Shown here: in pieces, positions 24,186-34,285 of the stretch
Layout of the letters: each line of letters starts with the position of its first letter
Numbering within the stretch: the first letter of the stretch is position 1
NCBI GenBank assembly: GCA_023678885.1
Contig: CM042979.1
Span: forward strand, 26,588,981-26,652,980
Direction of reading: 5' to 3'
Length of the DNA stretch: 64,000 nt
Source: Pogostemon cablin
Lineage: Eukaryota > Streptophyta > Magnoliopsida > Lamiales > Lamiaceae
Position numbers and translations under genes: made by a program
Notes under the pieces: generated by a model
What the model was told of the DNA's origin: nothing
Databases searched by the model: none
What the model saw: only the letters and a program-made list of their open reading frames with translations

Positions 24186-24405
24186 GGATGCACGGTGCAT
24201 CCGTGTACACATTATAATTTGCCCACTATTAATTATTATAATTACTACATGAAAATATAAAATCATCAAGTTTAAAACATAATTATGATGTAACTTTTTA
24301 TTTTATTCAAAATAGTTTTAAAAATTTAACTTCTTTTCTAAAATAAAATCTCGTAATTTTTAAATGGCCAATTATAGTGTGCACCCGGGTGCATTCTAAG
24401 ATAAT
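24186..24405. mobile_element. Small inverted-repeat element (GATGCAC..GTGTACACATTATAATT arms)
   Basis: The arm 24186-24228 is matched in reverse complement by 24364-24405 (AATTATAGTGTGCACCCGGGTG), with mismatches. No target duplication was confirmed. A further GTGCACC pair lies at about 24406 and 24673. Confidence 0.5.
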
Positions 24406-24859
24406 GTGCACCTATATACAAATATAAACATAAACATATATAATTAAGAGCAAAAATATATACAATTTAATTGTTAAGTTTTTTAATGAAAAATTGAGTG
24501 TAAAAAAATATACAATTATTAAAAAATATGTATACACTATTGAATAAAAAGTTATACATATGATGCTAGTTTTTTTAATGAAAAATTTAGTGTGAAAAAA
24601 ATATACAATTATTATGAATATACAAAATAGAATAACATATATATAAAATTGAATAAAAAGTTATACACATGTGGTGCACCCAATATACCTCTTTTTAAAT
24701 TCTCCCCCAAAATTATCCTTTTATATTTTACCAAACCAAATTTTGTTAATTTTTTATGATTGAAACGATGCTTTTTGTAAAAAAAATTATGAGTCGGTGC
24801 TATTTTTAAAAAAATTATGAGATAAAATTAATGAAAAATATTGCTTTGAGAAAGAAATC

Positions 24860-24898
24860 GGGATAATTTCATATTTAGCCCCGTAAGAATTATTCAAT
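24860..24898 (+). repeat. Left arm of an inverted repeat bracketing the pararetrovirus
   Basis: GGGATAATTTCATATTTAGC followed by CCGTAAGAATTATTCAAT reappears in reverse complement at 34097-34138, 9.2 kb away, on the other side of the pararetroviral insertion. Confidence 0.6.
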
Positions 24899-25098
24899 GC
24901 CAAAAAAATCTCAAAATCGTCAGATTTAGTCCCATAGGAATTTTATCTAAATTGATAATGGGGTAGATGCAGGATTAATCCTATAGGAATTTTCTAAAAA
25001 AGATAAATTTGCAAAATTGACCCCAAAAGATGCTAAATTAGTTCCAAGTGATATCTTATGTCTTATGTCAGATTAACTCAATTTTCCACACTTCAAAA

Positions 25099-25110
25099 TG
25101 GTATCAGAGC
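25099..25110 (+). other. Pararetroviral minus-strand primer site (tRNA-iMet)
   Basis: TGGTATCAGAGC lies 80 nt before the first viral ATG. Caulimovirids use this same initiator-tRNA complement to prime minus-strand synthesis. No LTR precedes it. Confidence 0.85.
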
Positions 25111-25189
25111 CCTAGGTTTATTTATTTAAGAATGGATAAATTTATTATAAACTTATTTATCACTTAACGAGAGGAGAGTTTCAAGATAT

Positions 25190-25504
25190 ATGGATTCGAA
25201 CGAAAATTCGACATCCGAGAGTAACAAGACTATCAGCCCTGTTCAAAGTTGGAGTAACAGGGACTACTGGGCTGTTAATTATGACGAAACAAGCAGCTCT
25301 ATGCAACAATATTATTGTGTGTTATATAGATAAATTACAGAAAAGAGAGACGAAAATACCGACCGATGGTATGAAGGCATAAATCAAAGGAGAGAGTTGA
25401 CCAACATTCGTGCCAATCACACCGAGGAAGAATCTTTGGAGGAACTACGCCAGATGCAGATAAGATATTCGAAAGAAGTATCAAGAAGCATCGTAGAAGT
25501 CTAA
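25190..25504 (+). pseudogene. Pararetroviral first small ORF (P1-like), one internal stop
   Basis: A 105-codon frame from ATG 25190 to TAA 25502, broken by one TAA at 25331-25333. Visible sequence includes WSNRDYWAVNY near the start and a charged C-terminal half. Position and size resemble the first small ORF of badnavirus/tungrovirus-type genomes, but no motif proves homology. Function unknown. Confidence 0.5.
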
Positions 25505-25520
25505 AGTTTTACCGAGATCC

Positions 25521-25860
25521 ATGGAAGTGTCCCCAAACACAGACAATGAAGGAAACGACCCAACCAGGGTCCAAAAGAGATCTGCAGGCCCTATCACTTC
25601 ACACACTGGGACGAATGACGGAGTGAAAGGAGATCGAGGCCGATAACTCTAAGATGAATTAAGATCTTAGAGAATTGCAGAATACAGTGAGATTCTTTGG
25701 AGAATATTGCCAGAGCATGTCCAAGACGATGTTCGAAATCAGCCTTAAGATGGAAAAGGTGGAGAAGTTGCAGAACAAGCAACTCGACCTCATCACAAAG
25801 TTGACAGAACAAGTAAAGTCCTTGAAAACTAAGGTGACAGGAAGAAGGCCAAGTGGACGG
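25521..25860 (+). pseudogene. Pararetroviral second small ORF (coiled-coil, P2-like), frameshifted and cut by a solo LTR
   Basis: A frame opens at ATG 25521 and stops near 25643. A second frame (about 25660-25860) encodes a heptad-rich helix (FEISLKMEKVEKLQNKQLDL and on) that looks like a coiled coil, then a basic KTKVTGRRP. Virion-associated, coiled-coil, basic-tailed proteins are typical second ORFs in badnavirus-like genomes; calling this P2-like rests on that pattern. The reading is interrupted by the solo LTR at 25865 and resumes at 27852 with a basic tail. Confidence 0.5.
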
Positions 25861-25864
25861 TTGC

Positions 25865-27846
25865 TGTTGAGAGTTGAATTTCACGCATTTTACATATGCA
25901 CATTACACCGTTTTGCTTAGGAAAGTTATTATTTTTGCATAGAATTGTGTACATTTGAGTATTTACATGATTTTGATGCTACTAAGGTGTTTTGTTGAGT
26001 TTTGAAGGGTAAAACATGATCAAAAGTTCAAAGTTGGAATGAGGAGTGAAAGTGAGAAGGAATGCTGAAAAATACAGTCCACGTTGCACAAATTTTCTGT
26101 ATTATTGTAGAAGTCCAAATTGATCATGTGATATATGGTTGGAAATCCACAGAAGAGAGAGTCATTTTGACGTAAAGAACACCCCAATTGGATTCCAAAC
26201 GAGAAAGTTATGATCAAAGTGCTAACGTCGCACATGCTGTACCGAGCAGCCACCTTGCATGACTTTTTACATATTCAAATGTTGGATTTTCTTAGAGTTC
26301 TTTATATAGATAGAAAGCCAAGGAAAATAGGAACACGTGACCATAAAAATTATTCAAATTGGAGTCCGTATGAGGAAGTTATGCTCAAAACGGTGAAGTC
26401 GCGTAGTGCAGTTTCCGCAGCTCGGGAGGCCGCTCGGCTCGAGCGGGACCAACATTTTGCGAATTTCCGGCCGAGTGGGATGTCCTCAGAGCCTACACGA
26501 CGGCCCCATTCCAACCATATGCTGCTCGGCTGGTTTGGGGGCTGCTCGGCCATGAGCTCGACTCGAGCAAGGTGCCGAGCGGCCCAAAATTGGGCCCAGA
26601 CGAGACCTGTTCGATGCAGCAGCGTATATATACCCTCAAATCGCGATTCTGAAGCAGTTTCGTCGCGAAAACAGCCCTGCATCCATCTTAGAAACAATTA
26701 GGGAGATCGAGATGTGAATCGGAGAGAGCCCAGCCATAAACCATCATCAATCCACACTCCTTTTACACCCATATCAGATTACAACCTGATTTCACCATCC
26801 ATCCACTTCCAAGAGGGTTCCAAGTGCTAATTGAGGGAGAATCAAGCAATTGGAGAGACGGAGAAGGAACGAAAGACTACGTCTACACTAGGGTTTCATA
26901 ATTCCTATCTTTTCCTTCCTTTTACTTTGATTTTTGGTATGAATTGCTTAGCCATGAGTGTTGCTTGTGACCTCATGGGCTAATTTTATATACAGTTCTA
27001 GGGTTTGATGGATTGATTTGATTGATTTGGGGATTTAGACCAAAGATTGGGATTTTATGCAGTTGAGCTTTTGATTTTACTTATTTTACTAAGACATATT
27101 AATCTGCTTCGTAACGTCTTCATAATATATTCATGACATCCGCTATAATGCTTGGATTATTGTGTTAGCTTGTGTGCGTTCATGATTGGTATTGTCTATC
27201 TGTTAGGGATTAGAGTAGCTCCGCTATAAGCACTTTAATTTCATGAACTGGTTAATCAAATACTTGATTAGTTTAGTGGAACAATGCAATTAGACAATCA
27301 AGTAGGAAGTGAATAGAACCTTGTAGTAATTCCAGAAAATATCTTGTTAGTCGGGCTTACCATCCGGAGGTATTGTTGCTTGCTTTGATTAGTATCTAGG
27401 AATAAGGCTTGGTAATATTTACGCACCTTAGGATTTAAACCAGATTAGACTGTTAGCTTTGAATCTAATCATATTCGGTGGGATAACAGGAATATGTGGT
27501 GTATTTTCAGTGAAACTGCATGAATGAACAATCGTAAGTTTAATAACCCAAATTAATTGGTCTCTACCTGATACCTTAGAACTGTTTGTCATCTCTTGAT
27601 TAGAAACTTGCTTTTATTTTTATTGCCTTTTAATTAATTTAGTTATTTATATTTTTAGTAATTTAGATAATTAATTCACTACAAACATTGTAAATTGGTT
27701 ACTCAATTCTGATTAATTAGTAATTAAGAGTAAAATAAATAATTAGTTGTCTCAGTGGGATCGATAATTTAACTTGGGTGCTTGCTACTACAATTGATAT
27801 CCTTATACTTGAGGATTAAATTATAGTGCGCAGAAAAAGCCTATCA
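25865..27846 (+). mobile_element. Solo LTR A (family 1, probably Ty3/gypsy), inside the pararetrovirus
   Basis: A 1982-bp block starts TGTTGAGAG and ends CTATCA. It is flanked by a perfect GTTGC duplication (25860-25864 and 27847-27851) and contains no internal retrotransposon genes. A second copy of the family lies inverted at 55336-57264. The end region (GTGGGATCGATAA..CTTGGGTGCTTGC) resembles LTR ends of large plant gypsy elements. The arginine-rich frame at 26210-26701 is part of the LTR, not a gene. It presumably formed by LTR-LTR recombination. Confidence 0.9.
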
Positions 27847-27970
27847 GTTGCCACTAACCTTTGGAACGGAACCCCTTTTACACCAAAGGAGAAGACGACT
27901 GAGGTCACAAGGCCAAAGTCGGAAAGTAAAAAGATGATTGCTATCCTTCGTGAAGAGTCCGCGTCTCTAG

Positions 27971-29402
27971 ATGGAACGAGCAAATCTTGAAGATCTACAA
28001 GATTTATATGAGTCCTTCCAAGGACTAACTATTGTAGATCTAAAAATGAATATTGGAGAGACTTCTGGCTCCCAACAACAGTCGCAGGCTCAGCATACCC
28101 AAAGTGATTTGAGCCAAGATGAGAGAACTTCTGGAACACAAGGAGTCCACGAAGAAAGGCAAGAAGAGACATTTCAACAACCAGGAAACTTCAAGATGAA
28201 GGCAATTGGAATGGCAACAGGAGCAAGTCGAGTTCGAGGATCTAATATACACAACACCCCATATGGTCGGTCTCACCTAGAACCCATAAATCTGTATGGA
28301 TTGATCTTAAACCTCGACACTCTCGACTTCAAAAACCGATAAACTTTGATCGATGAGTGGACCAACGCTATGAAGATTGCAGGATGTGCACTTGAGCTGG
28401 ACAAGGAAAGGTTCATAAGATTTCTAACTATGAGCCTGGAAGGATCAGTAAAGTGCGTCTGGGAGGTACTCTCAGTCGAGGTCAAGAAGGAGGCCATGGA
28501 AGGTGAAGATCTAGGCAATATTGTTGATCGCATGGCCAAAATCTTCAAGATCCACTTCATCAGAGTAGGTTACTTCGAAGGAATGGAAGAAGAGAAGAAA
28601 AAGAAGTATAGGAATGCCCTATACAACCTAGAACTACTTGACATTTGTCATGTAGATGAGTACATCAAACTCTTCACAGAGTAGATGGAAATCAAAGATC
28701 AAGGAGGAGGAAGTATTCCACCTATTCTTTGCCAAGATTCCAAGCCTATGGAGAGAAATGCTGATCAAAGAGTATGAACCATGTGAGCTGGATTCAATAG
28801 CAAGGAGGATGTCTTTTCTCAAAGCCAAGATAGCAGAGTGGTGTCATCAAGCATCGCTACACAAAAATTACAAGAGATTAAGGGAAATCAACAAAACGGT
28901 ATCTTTATGCTGTGAAAACAATGATCTTCCAACTATCATTGGGAGAAACCTAAGAAAGCAGAAAATGATGAAGAAACATCATCCTCACACCCAAAGGAGC
29001 GGAGGATGGAGGTCCAGAAGACCAAGATCCTTTTGGTCTAAACAAAAGGCCCGAAGCTATAAATCAGGGCAGAGATCTGGACCATCAAGATGGAGTTCAA
29101 TGAATCAAGCATCATCCTCAGGATCAAACCAGAGGAGTACAGGGAAAACTCCCACAAGAAAAACGTTTCGAAAAGCAGCTACATGAGCAAACGAAAGATT
29201 CAAGGATTGTAACTGCTATACTTGCGGAGCTAGAGGGCATATCTCACCCGATTGCCTAGAAAACCAGAAGAGGGGAGTACGGCAGTTCGAAATAACTCTG
29301 GAAATGGAGGAAGCCGTTTACTTCCAAGACCTAGTATAGGTATATCAGTTCGAAGATATACCCTCGGACGAGAGCATCTATGAAGAAGAATTCTTTAGCC
29401 GA
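27971..29402 (+). pseudogene. Pararetroviral coat-protein region with CCHC zinc knuckle, broken
   Basis: The reading begins at ATG 27971 in one frame, has an in-frame TAA at 28340-28342, continues to 28684, then shifts frame near 28660-28684. It runs on with stops at 29184-29186 (TGA) and near 29335 (TAG). Order of content: a glutamine/serine-rich acidic N-terminus, a helical capsid-like core (28346-28850) and a long basic SR/K-rich stretch (about 28940-29170). The zinc knuckle CYTCGARGHISPDC at 29214-29255 (CX2CX4HX4C) follows, then an acidic tail. That order is typical of caulimovirid coat proteins. No movement-protein segment is seen upstream. Confidence 0.75.
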
Positions 29403-29718
29403 AGATGAGTCGGAGTGAAGAGAAAATCTTCAGAAAAGAGAAGCAAGAAGATATGTCTGGATTCTTTTTCCAGACATCTATTCTCATAAAACCCTTATGA
29501 GAATCATAAAGGAGGTACCAAAGACAGCTCAAACTCAAAGAACTTGAGCTGTTAATTGAAAGAGTTGCAGGAAGATTCCAAGAACAACTAGTGCTGGGAT
29601 TGGAGTTTCTCGAGGATCACAAACCTTGGGAATGATTACAAGATGGAATGGAGTTTACAATCAAAGGAAAGAGATATAAAGTCCAATAGAAAGGACTTTT
29701 ATAAGCTCTGATCCACCC

Positions 29719-30273
29719 ATGGCCACAAGTCCATTCTCAATATATATCACCGTTGGGATGATATATAAGGAGCATCGTGCAGAATATTTTGCGGCGTACA
29801 TTGATTCTGGAGCCGGCATCTGCACAATAAAAGAAAGAGTCTTTTCGAAAGACTTAGGTGAAGAATTGTCAACAGTACTAGGAAAAAAAATTTCTCAAAA
29901 GGTGTTAATCCTTAACAAAGGAATCAAGCAAGCAGAAATCATGATCGGAGGAGCGGATCGTACCCCGTGGTACAAGGTGAAAACTCCACCATTATATTTT
30001 CATAACACCGGAGTGGATATTCTGTTAGAAAATAATTTCCTACAGACGTTCAAGTGTTTTACATAAGAAAACGCAACAAGAAGGCTTATTTTCACAAGCC
30101 TTTGTGAACATAAGATCATAGCACCAAGACTGCGTAATGCATTTCAAAGAAAAATGCCAATCAGATTTCGCAGCAAGCGTGGTGATGAAGGAAAACTTAG
30201 CCATCCAAAGATTAATGATCAAAGAAAATATGGCGAAGCAGTCCTTCAGATGAGAATAGAGACAAGAGGATGA
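29719..30273 (+). pseudogene. Pararetroviral aspartic protease region
   Basis: The frame from 29719 carries the retropepsin signature YIDSGAG (near 29800-29820) and a later GVDILL.NNFL segment typical of the protease-to-RT linker. A TAA at 30064-30066 interrupts the frame, which otherwise stays open to TGA at 30271-30273. The RT starts in another frame at 30270. So one nonsense change and one frameshift separate protease from polymerase; in the live virus these are normally one polyprotein. Confidence 0.75.
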
Positions 30274-31751
30274 TGGAAGATGAAGAAACTAAAAGAAAAT
30301 ACAATCCACCTTCTCAAAGTAAGCTTGGGAGATTATCTACAGAAAACGTCACAATCGAAGAACAAACATCTTTGAAGGACGTCAAAAAAAAGATACAGAG
30401 GAACTTCAATAAGGATCCTCTAGCTTGGTGGGACAAAAACGAGCTCAAAGCCTCACTCAAAGTGAAAGACGAAAAAGAGCATGAGTTCGTAAGATACAAG
30501 CCTATCCTGATGAACCAAGAGGATCGAAAGGATATGCAGCTAATACTTAAGGAACATCTGGACCTTAAGTTGATATCACCAGAAGTATCCCCATATAGCA
30601 GTCCAGAATTTTTAGTTCGAAATCATGGAGAAGTCAAGCGGGAAAATCCGAGACTTGTGATCAACTACAAAGGAATCAACAACATCTTGGAGTTTGATGG
30701 ATATTACATACCAAGTAGGGAACACTTGGTCAATTGTATCAAGAATGCCAAGGTATTCTCAAAGTTTGATTGCAAATCTGGGTTCTACCAGATTATGATG
30801 GAAGAAGGAAGCAAAAGGTTCACAGCCTTCTCAACACCACAAGGCCACTATATCTGGAATGTCATGCCTATGGACTTGGCGAATGCACCCCAGATATACC
30901 AAAGGAAGATGGATAATCTATTCAAAGATTATTTCTTATTCATGTTTGTTTATGTGGATGACATCCTCATAGCCTCAAAGAACATGAAAGAGCATCTGGC
31001 ACATCTGGAAGTATTTTCGGAAGTATGCCACAAGGAAGGATTGGTGCTTTCTGAAAAGAAGGCAGTAATAGCAACTAGGCAGATCGAGTTCCTTGGAGTC
31101 GAGATCGATGAGTCCGGAATTATTCTACAGCCTCATATTGTAGAAAAGGTTCAAGAATTTCCTGAAGATTTCAAGGACAAGAAACAACTCCAAAGCTTCT
31201 TAGGAGTTGTCAACTTTGCTGGAATGTTCATCAACAACCTAGCACAATACAGGAAGGTGTTTAGTCATCTATTGAAGAAAGACGCAGAATTCAAATGGGA
31301 GGAATCACACCGAGAAATGGTTAAGCAGTTAAAGGAGGTTTGCAAAAAGCTCCCCAAGCTAGCAATACCAAACGACGAGGATGAACTGGTACTTTACACA
31401 GATGCTAGTGACCACTGGTGGGCAGCAGTTCTCATGAAATTCACACCAGAAGGAGAAGTTCCATGCATATACTGTAGCGGACTCTTAACAGAAAATAAAG
31501 CAAACAGGTGGCACATCAATGAAAAGGAGTTCTTTGCGGTTTGGAAAGCATTCAAGAAATGGCTGCTATTTCTTCTCACGAAGAAATTCATCCTTAAAAT
31601 TGATAACACAAGCGTCAAAGTCTTTTTAAAAAATAAAATTGAATCTAAACCTGAAAAGGCTAGACTATTAAGATGGCAAGCAGATTGCCAATATTATGAT
31701 TTTAATATTGTCATTATTAAATCTGTTGATAATGTTTTTCAGATTTTCTGA
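30270..31751 (+). CDS. Pararetroviral reverse transcriptase-RNase H (493 codons, open)
   Basis: A single uninterrupted frame holds the whole polymerase. It has YSSPEFLV..RLVINYKGIN (fingers), FSKFDCKSGFYQI (first catalytic Asp), FTAFSTPQGHYIWNVMPMD and YVDD at residues 228-231, then the FLGVEID thumb segment. RNase H shows LYTDASD, NEKEFFAV and LKIDNTS as acidic active-site blocks. It acts in cytoplasmic capsids to copy pregenomic RNA into DNA. The MPMDLANAP segment departs from the usual MPFGL.NAP. The ATG at 30270 is only the first in the open stretch; the natural protein would begin upstream with the protease. It is better preserved than its neighbours. Confidence 0.88.
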   Translation: MMEDEETKRKYNPPSQSKLGRLSTENVTIEEQTSLKDVKKKIQRNFNKDPLAWWDKNELKASLKVKDEKEHEFVRYKPILMNQEDRKDMQLILKEHLDLKLISPEVSPYSSPEFLVRNHGEVKRENPRLVINYKGINNILEFDGYYIPSREHLVNCIKNAKVFSKFDCKSGFYQIMMEEGSKRFTAFSTPQGHYIWNVMPMDLANAPQIYQRKMDNLFKDYFLFMFVYVDDILIASKNMKEHLAHLEVFSEVCHKEGLVLSEKKAVIATRQIEFLGVEIDESGIILQPHIVEKVQEFPEDFKDKKQLQSFLGVVNFAGMFINNLAQYRKVFSHLLKKDAEFKWEESHREMVKQLKEVCKKLPKLAIPNDEDELVLYTDASDHWWAAVLMKFTPEGEVPCIYCSGLLTENKANRWHINEKEFFAVWKAFKKWLLFLLTKKFILKIDNTSVKVFLKNKIESKPEKARLLRWQADCQYYDFNIVIIKSVDNVFQIF

Positions 31752-31757
31752 CGAGAG

Positions 31758-32876
31758 ATGGAAGGAGCTAAAATAGACTCCATCCTGATTGTATCAAGGC
31801 ACCTGATGGACAACCTTGAGTTGCTCCAAAGGGAATTCGAGAATCTAGCACTCAATGCAAGGCGTGTCGGAAGAATACAAGATAGTGATCAGACCAAAGT
31901 GTCTAATCGCATACGAGACTGCATTCGAAACGGCGCAAGTCTGTTCGAAGCAACACGAGAGCCACTCCTTCGGGCTGTTGATAGCAATCACAATTGACAA
32001 AAGGAGAGTAGTCGAGAACGGGGCTCTAAACCCGGAGCAAGGGATTCAAGTACCCTTAGCACAAGTCCTAGTCTGGAACCTCCAAAAGAGGAACCAATCC
32101 AAGAAAAAATCGAAGACCTGGAGTCACATCTAGAGTCAACGAGTCAACCCAGTACCTCTGGGGTTAAAAAAAGAGAGATCAACCGTAGGCCTATGACGGG
32201 CACTGCTAAAGTTGGTATTAACTTAGCTGATTTCTCTTATTGGCAGGATTACTAGGCCAGCTGGGAGAAATTAAACACCAGACAAGGAATCCGACCGGAG
32301 AAATGCTGGGTGGATATATCTGGGGAATATCCCCGAGTTTGGATGCGAGAAGGCTCAAATTCAAATGATGTGAAACAATGGTATGATTTTGGAGCACTAG
32401 CTTCAATCTATACTGTTGTACCAGGCTTCCCAGAACTTGCAAAACTTCCAGATTGGTTGGGAGAAAAGGTTTTCAAGGCATGAGAAACCAACTCAATCCT
32501 ATCCAGGGGAGATGTATTGGAGCTTTACTTCACAAGTGCGGCTCCAGAACCAGTAGGGAAAGGCAATCACGAGGCCTTTTATTTTATCAAGTTAAGAAGA
32601 CCCGATGTCTCAACATCAAATAAAATCAAGGAGTCTTCTGGAAAGGAACCAGTCTTGGTTTCTACTTATTCTGAAGAACAGATCTCTACACGTCGAGCGA
32701 GGAGTTTGTACGCCTGCATCAAAGCAATGGTGGAGGTGAAGTTCCCATTCAAGTTCGAGCATAAATCTTTAGCTGGGTCTTTCCTTTTGAATACTTTAAC
32801 AGGGAAGAAGACAGTGTTTGTAGAGAAGGCGTTCCAAGAAAACAAGAACTTCTCTGGAAAAATAAGATTCCAGTGA
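31758..32876 (+). pseudogene. Pararetroviral 3' region, unassigned protein, frameshifted
   Basis: Three overlapping open pieces (31758-31997, 31855-32133 and 32517-32876), plus readable sequence between them (for example CWVDISGEYPRVW and QWYDFGALASIYTVVPGFPE, about 32297-32435), suggest one decayed gene downstream of the polymerase. In several caulimovirid genera this place is taken by the translational transactivator/viroplasmin. I see no diagnostic motif for it, so function is not assigned. A TAG near 32253 and a TGA near 32481 interrupt the reading. Confidence 0.5.
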
Positions 32877-33200
32877 GTAAACAAACTCATGGGAGATATT
32901 GTAACATGGCCCATTTTGGGCAGTGGACAAATAAGGTATGTTCGAGCTGTTCCACCCAAACAGAGCCGGAGTTTGGAAAAGGAATAAAGTTGGGCATAGG
33001 GATGATCAGAACTGCTGGTCCACCCCCAAAGGAAACACATGGAAAGAAGAGGGTAAAATCTCTTCGGAATACCCAGGAGCCAGGAGAATCATTAAACACT
33101 AAAGAGGACAAATGACTCCTAAAAAAAGTAAGAGACAGATGACCTTTTCGAAAGGGTAAGAGACATGTGACCTGACAGGGAGGATGACCCAGAAAAGGGA

Positions 33201-33430
33201 ATCCAATAAAGAAGGCAGCCAGCTGTTGGCATCCAATAAAAGGTGATGCAAGCAATGATGTCAAAAAAAAAAGAATCCAATAAAGGAGAAGGACCAGCCA
33301 ACTGCTAAAGTTGAGATCCAATGTAGATGACGTATGTGCTGACGCAAGAGCAATGATGTAAGCAGTGACGTCACAAAAGATTTGGAGGCTTTGAAATCCG
33401 GATTTCAAATCCGAAAGCCTCTATAAATAG
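33201..33430 (+). promoter_or_regulatory. Pararetroviral promoter with TGACG (as-1-like) motifs and TATA box
   Basis: TATAAATAG at 33422-33430 is preceded by three TGACG motifs (33328-33332, 33340-33344 and TGACGTCA at 33366-33373), arranged like the as-1 element of caulimovirus promoters, which binds TGA-type bZIP factors and responds to salicylate and auxin. Upstream, ATCCAATAAA occurs three times (33201, 33231, 33275). The promoter points right, toward the UGT array; UGT-1 starts 0.86 kb downstream. Activity in the plant is unknown. Confidence 0.75.
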
Positions 33431-33590
33431 GTGTGTTAAGGAAGCAGAAGGAATCGACCATCACCCTCTATTTTCTCTTTCTAAAATAAACATTGTATCT
33501 CTTTCTTTTTTTTTGTATGAGTGTTCTGAGTGCAGCTACAATAGGTAGCTAAAGGAGTTATCTCCTCTTGTTCAGTGAGGATGAGTGTGT

Positions 33591-33596
33591 AATAAA
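33591..33596 (+). terminator. Pararetroviral polyadenylation signal
   Basis: AATAAA lies about 170 nt past the TATA box. A second AATAAATAAATAA follows at about 33608. Caulimovirids place their signal about this far from the promoter so that it is bypassed once and used the second time. Confidence 0.6.
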
Positions 33597-34096
33597 GTTC
33601 TCCATTCAATAAATAAATAATCTCGGGCTGCTGCCCGCATGTAGCCTTCCATTTTTCTGCAACTTTAATCTCCATACTTTTAGGCAAAAACAGTAGCAGC
33701 ATCATGTACACCCGGTGTAGGAAACGAACCAGGGTTGTGCTGAGATCAGCTGAAGGAACGCGATTGATCCATCACACTATGGTGCGCGTGGTTGGCTGTG
33801 AGGAGCAACTGTAAAACCTCCCGGATACCTGGTGGATTGACGGTCAAAAAAGGTACTGTTACTGTTCTAAGTTGGTTAGCTATGAGATTAATGTTGTTTA
33901 ATTAATGTAAGGAAGCATGATGGGTCTGATATGGTCGTAATGGACTATGTCTATTTTGAAAAATAGATGGAAAAATAAAATCTGGCAATAAAGATAGGAT
34001 ATAAGTTGATTAGAAATAAAAATTTTCAATTATAATATTCTTATAGGACCAAAACTGATAGCTATGTGACCAATATATTCCTACGGGATTATAATT

Positions 34097-34138
34097 AAAT
34101 TGAAGGAATTCTTATGGGATCAAATGTGAAATTTTCCC
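34097..34138 (-). repeat. Right arm of the inverted repeat bracketing the pararetrovirus
   Basis: Reverse complement of 24860-24898 with mismatches (CTTATGGGATCAAATGTGAA then ATTTTCCC). This suggests that an older inverted-repeat host element received the virus, or that two related elements flank it. Confidence 0.55.
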
Positions 34139-34285
34139 TAAATAAATCAAATCTACGAACTATTCTTTTCTTTGACTATTCAATTAAAATGTTTTAAACT
34201 TTGAAATCATCTCTTTAACCGTTTACATTACATATACTCCCCCGAAAATGATTTATAAGGTTTGAAACAAAAAAGAGGTGCGATA

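Larger units (their letters stand above)
25099..33870 (+). mobile_element. Endogenous pararetrovirus (Caulimoviridae-like), decayed, interrupted by a solo LTR
   Basis: The order is tRNA-Met primer site, two small 5' frames, coat protein with CCHC knuckle, aspartic protease, reverse transcriptase-RNase H, an unassigned 3' frame, then a TATA promoter and polyadenylation signals. There is no integrase and there are no LTRs. This is the layout of plant double-stranded DNA reverse-transcribing viruses integrated in a host genome. After subtracting the solo LTR (25865-27846) the unit is about 6.8 kb, slightly short for the family. I find no movement-protein region between the primer site and the coat frame. 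The genes carry stops and frameshifts except for the RT-RNase H frame. The right limit (about 33870) is approximate. Genus assignment would need a phylogeny. Confidence 0.85.

Noticed and set aside
26210..26701. 163-codon frame rich in Arg and Ala
   Set aside because: It lies wholly inside solo LTR A with its GTTGC duplications; an overlapping minus-strand frame mirrors it. It is a by-product of the GC-rich palindromic stretch.
32666..33408. Minus-strand frames of 124 and 173 codons in the pararetroviral 3' region
   Set aside because: They oppose the viral frame and promoter, and the viral strand carries the meaningful sequence.
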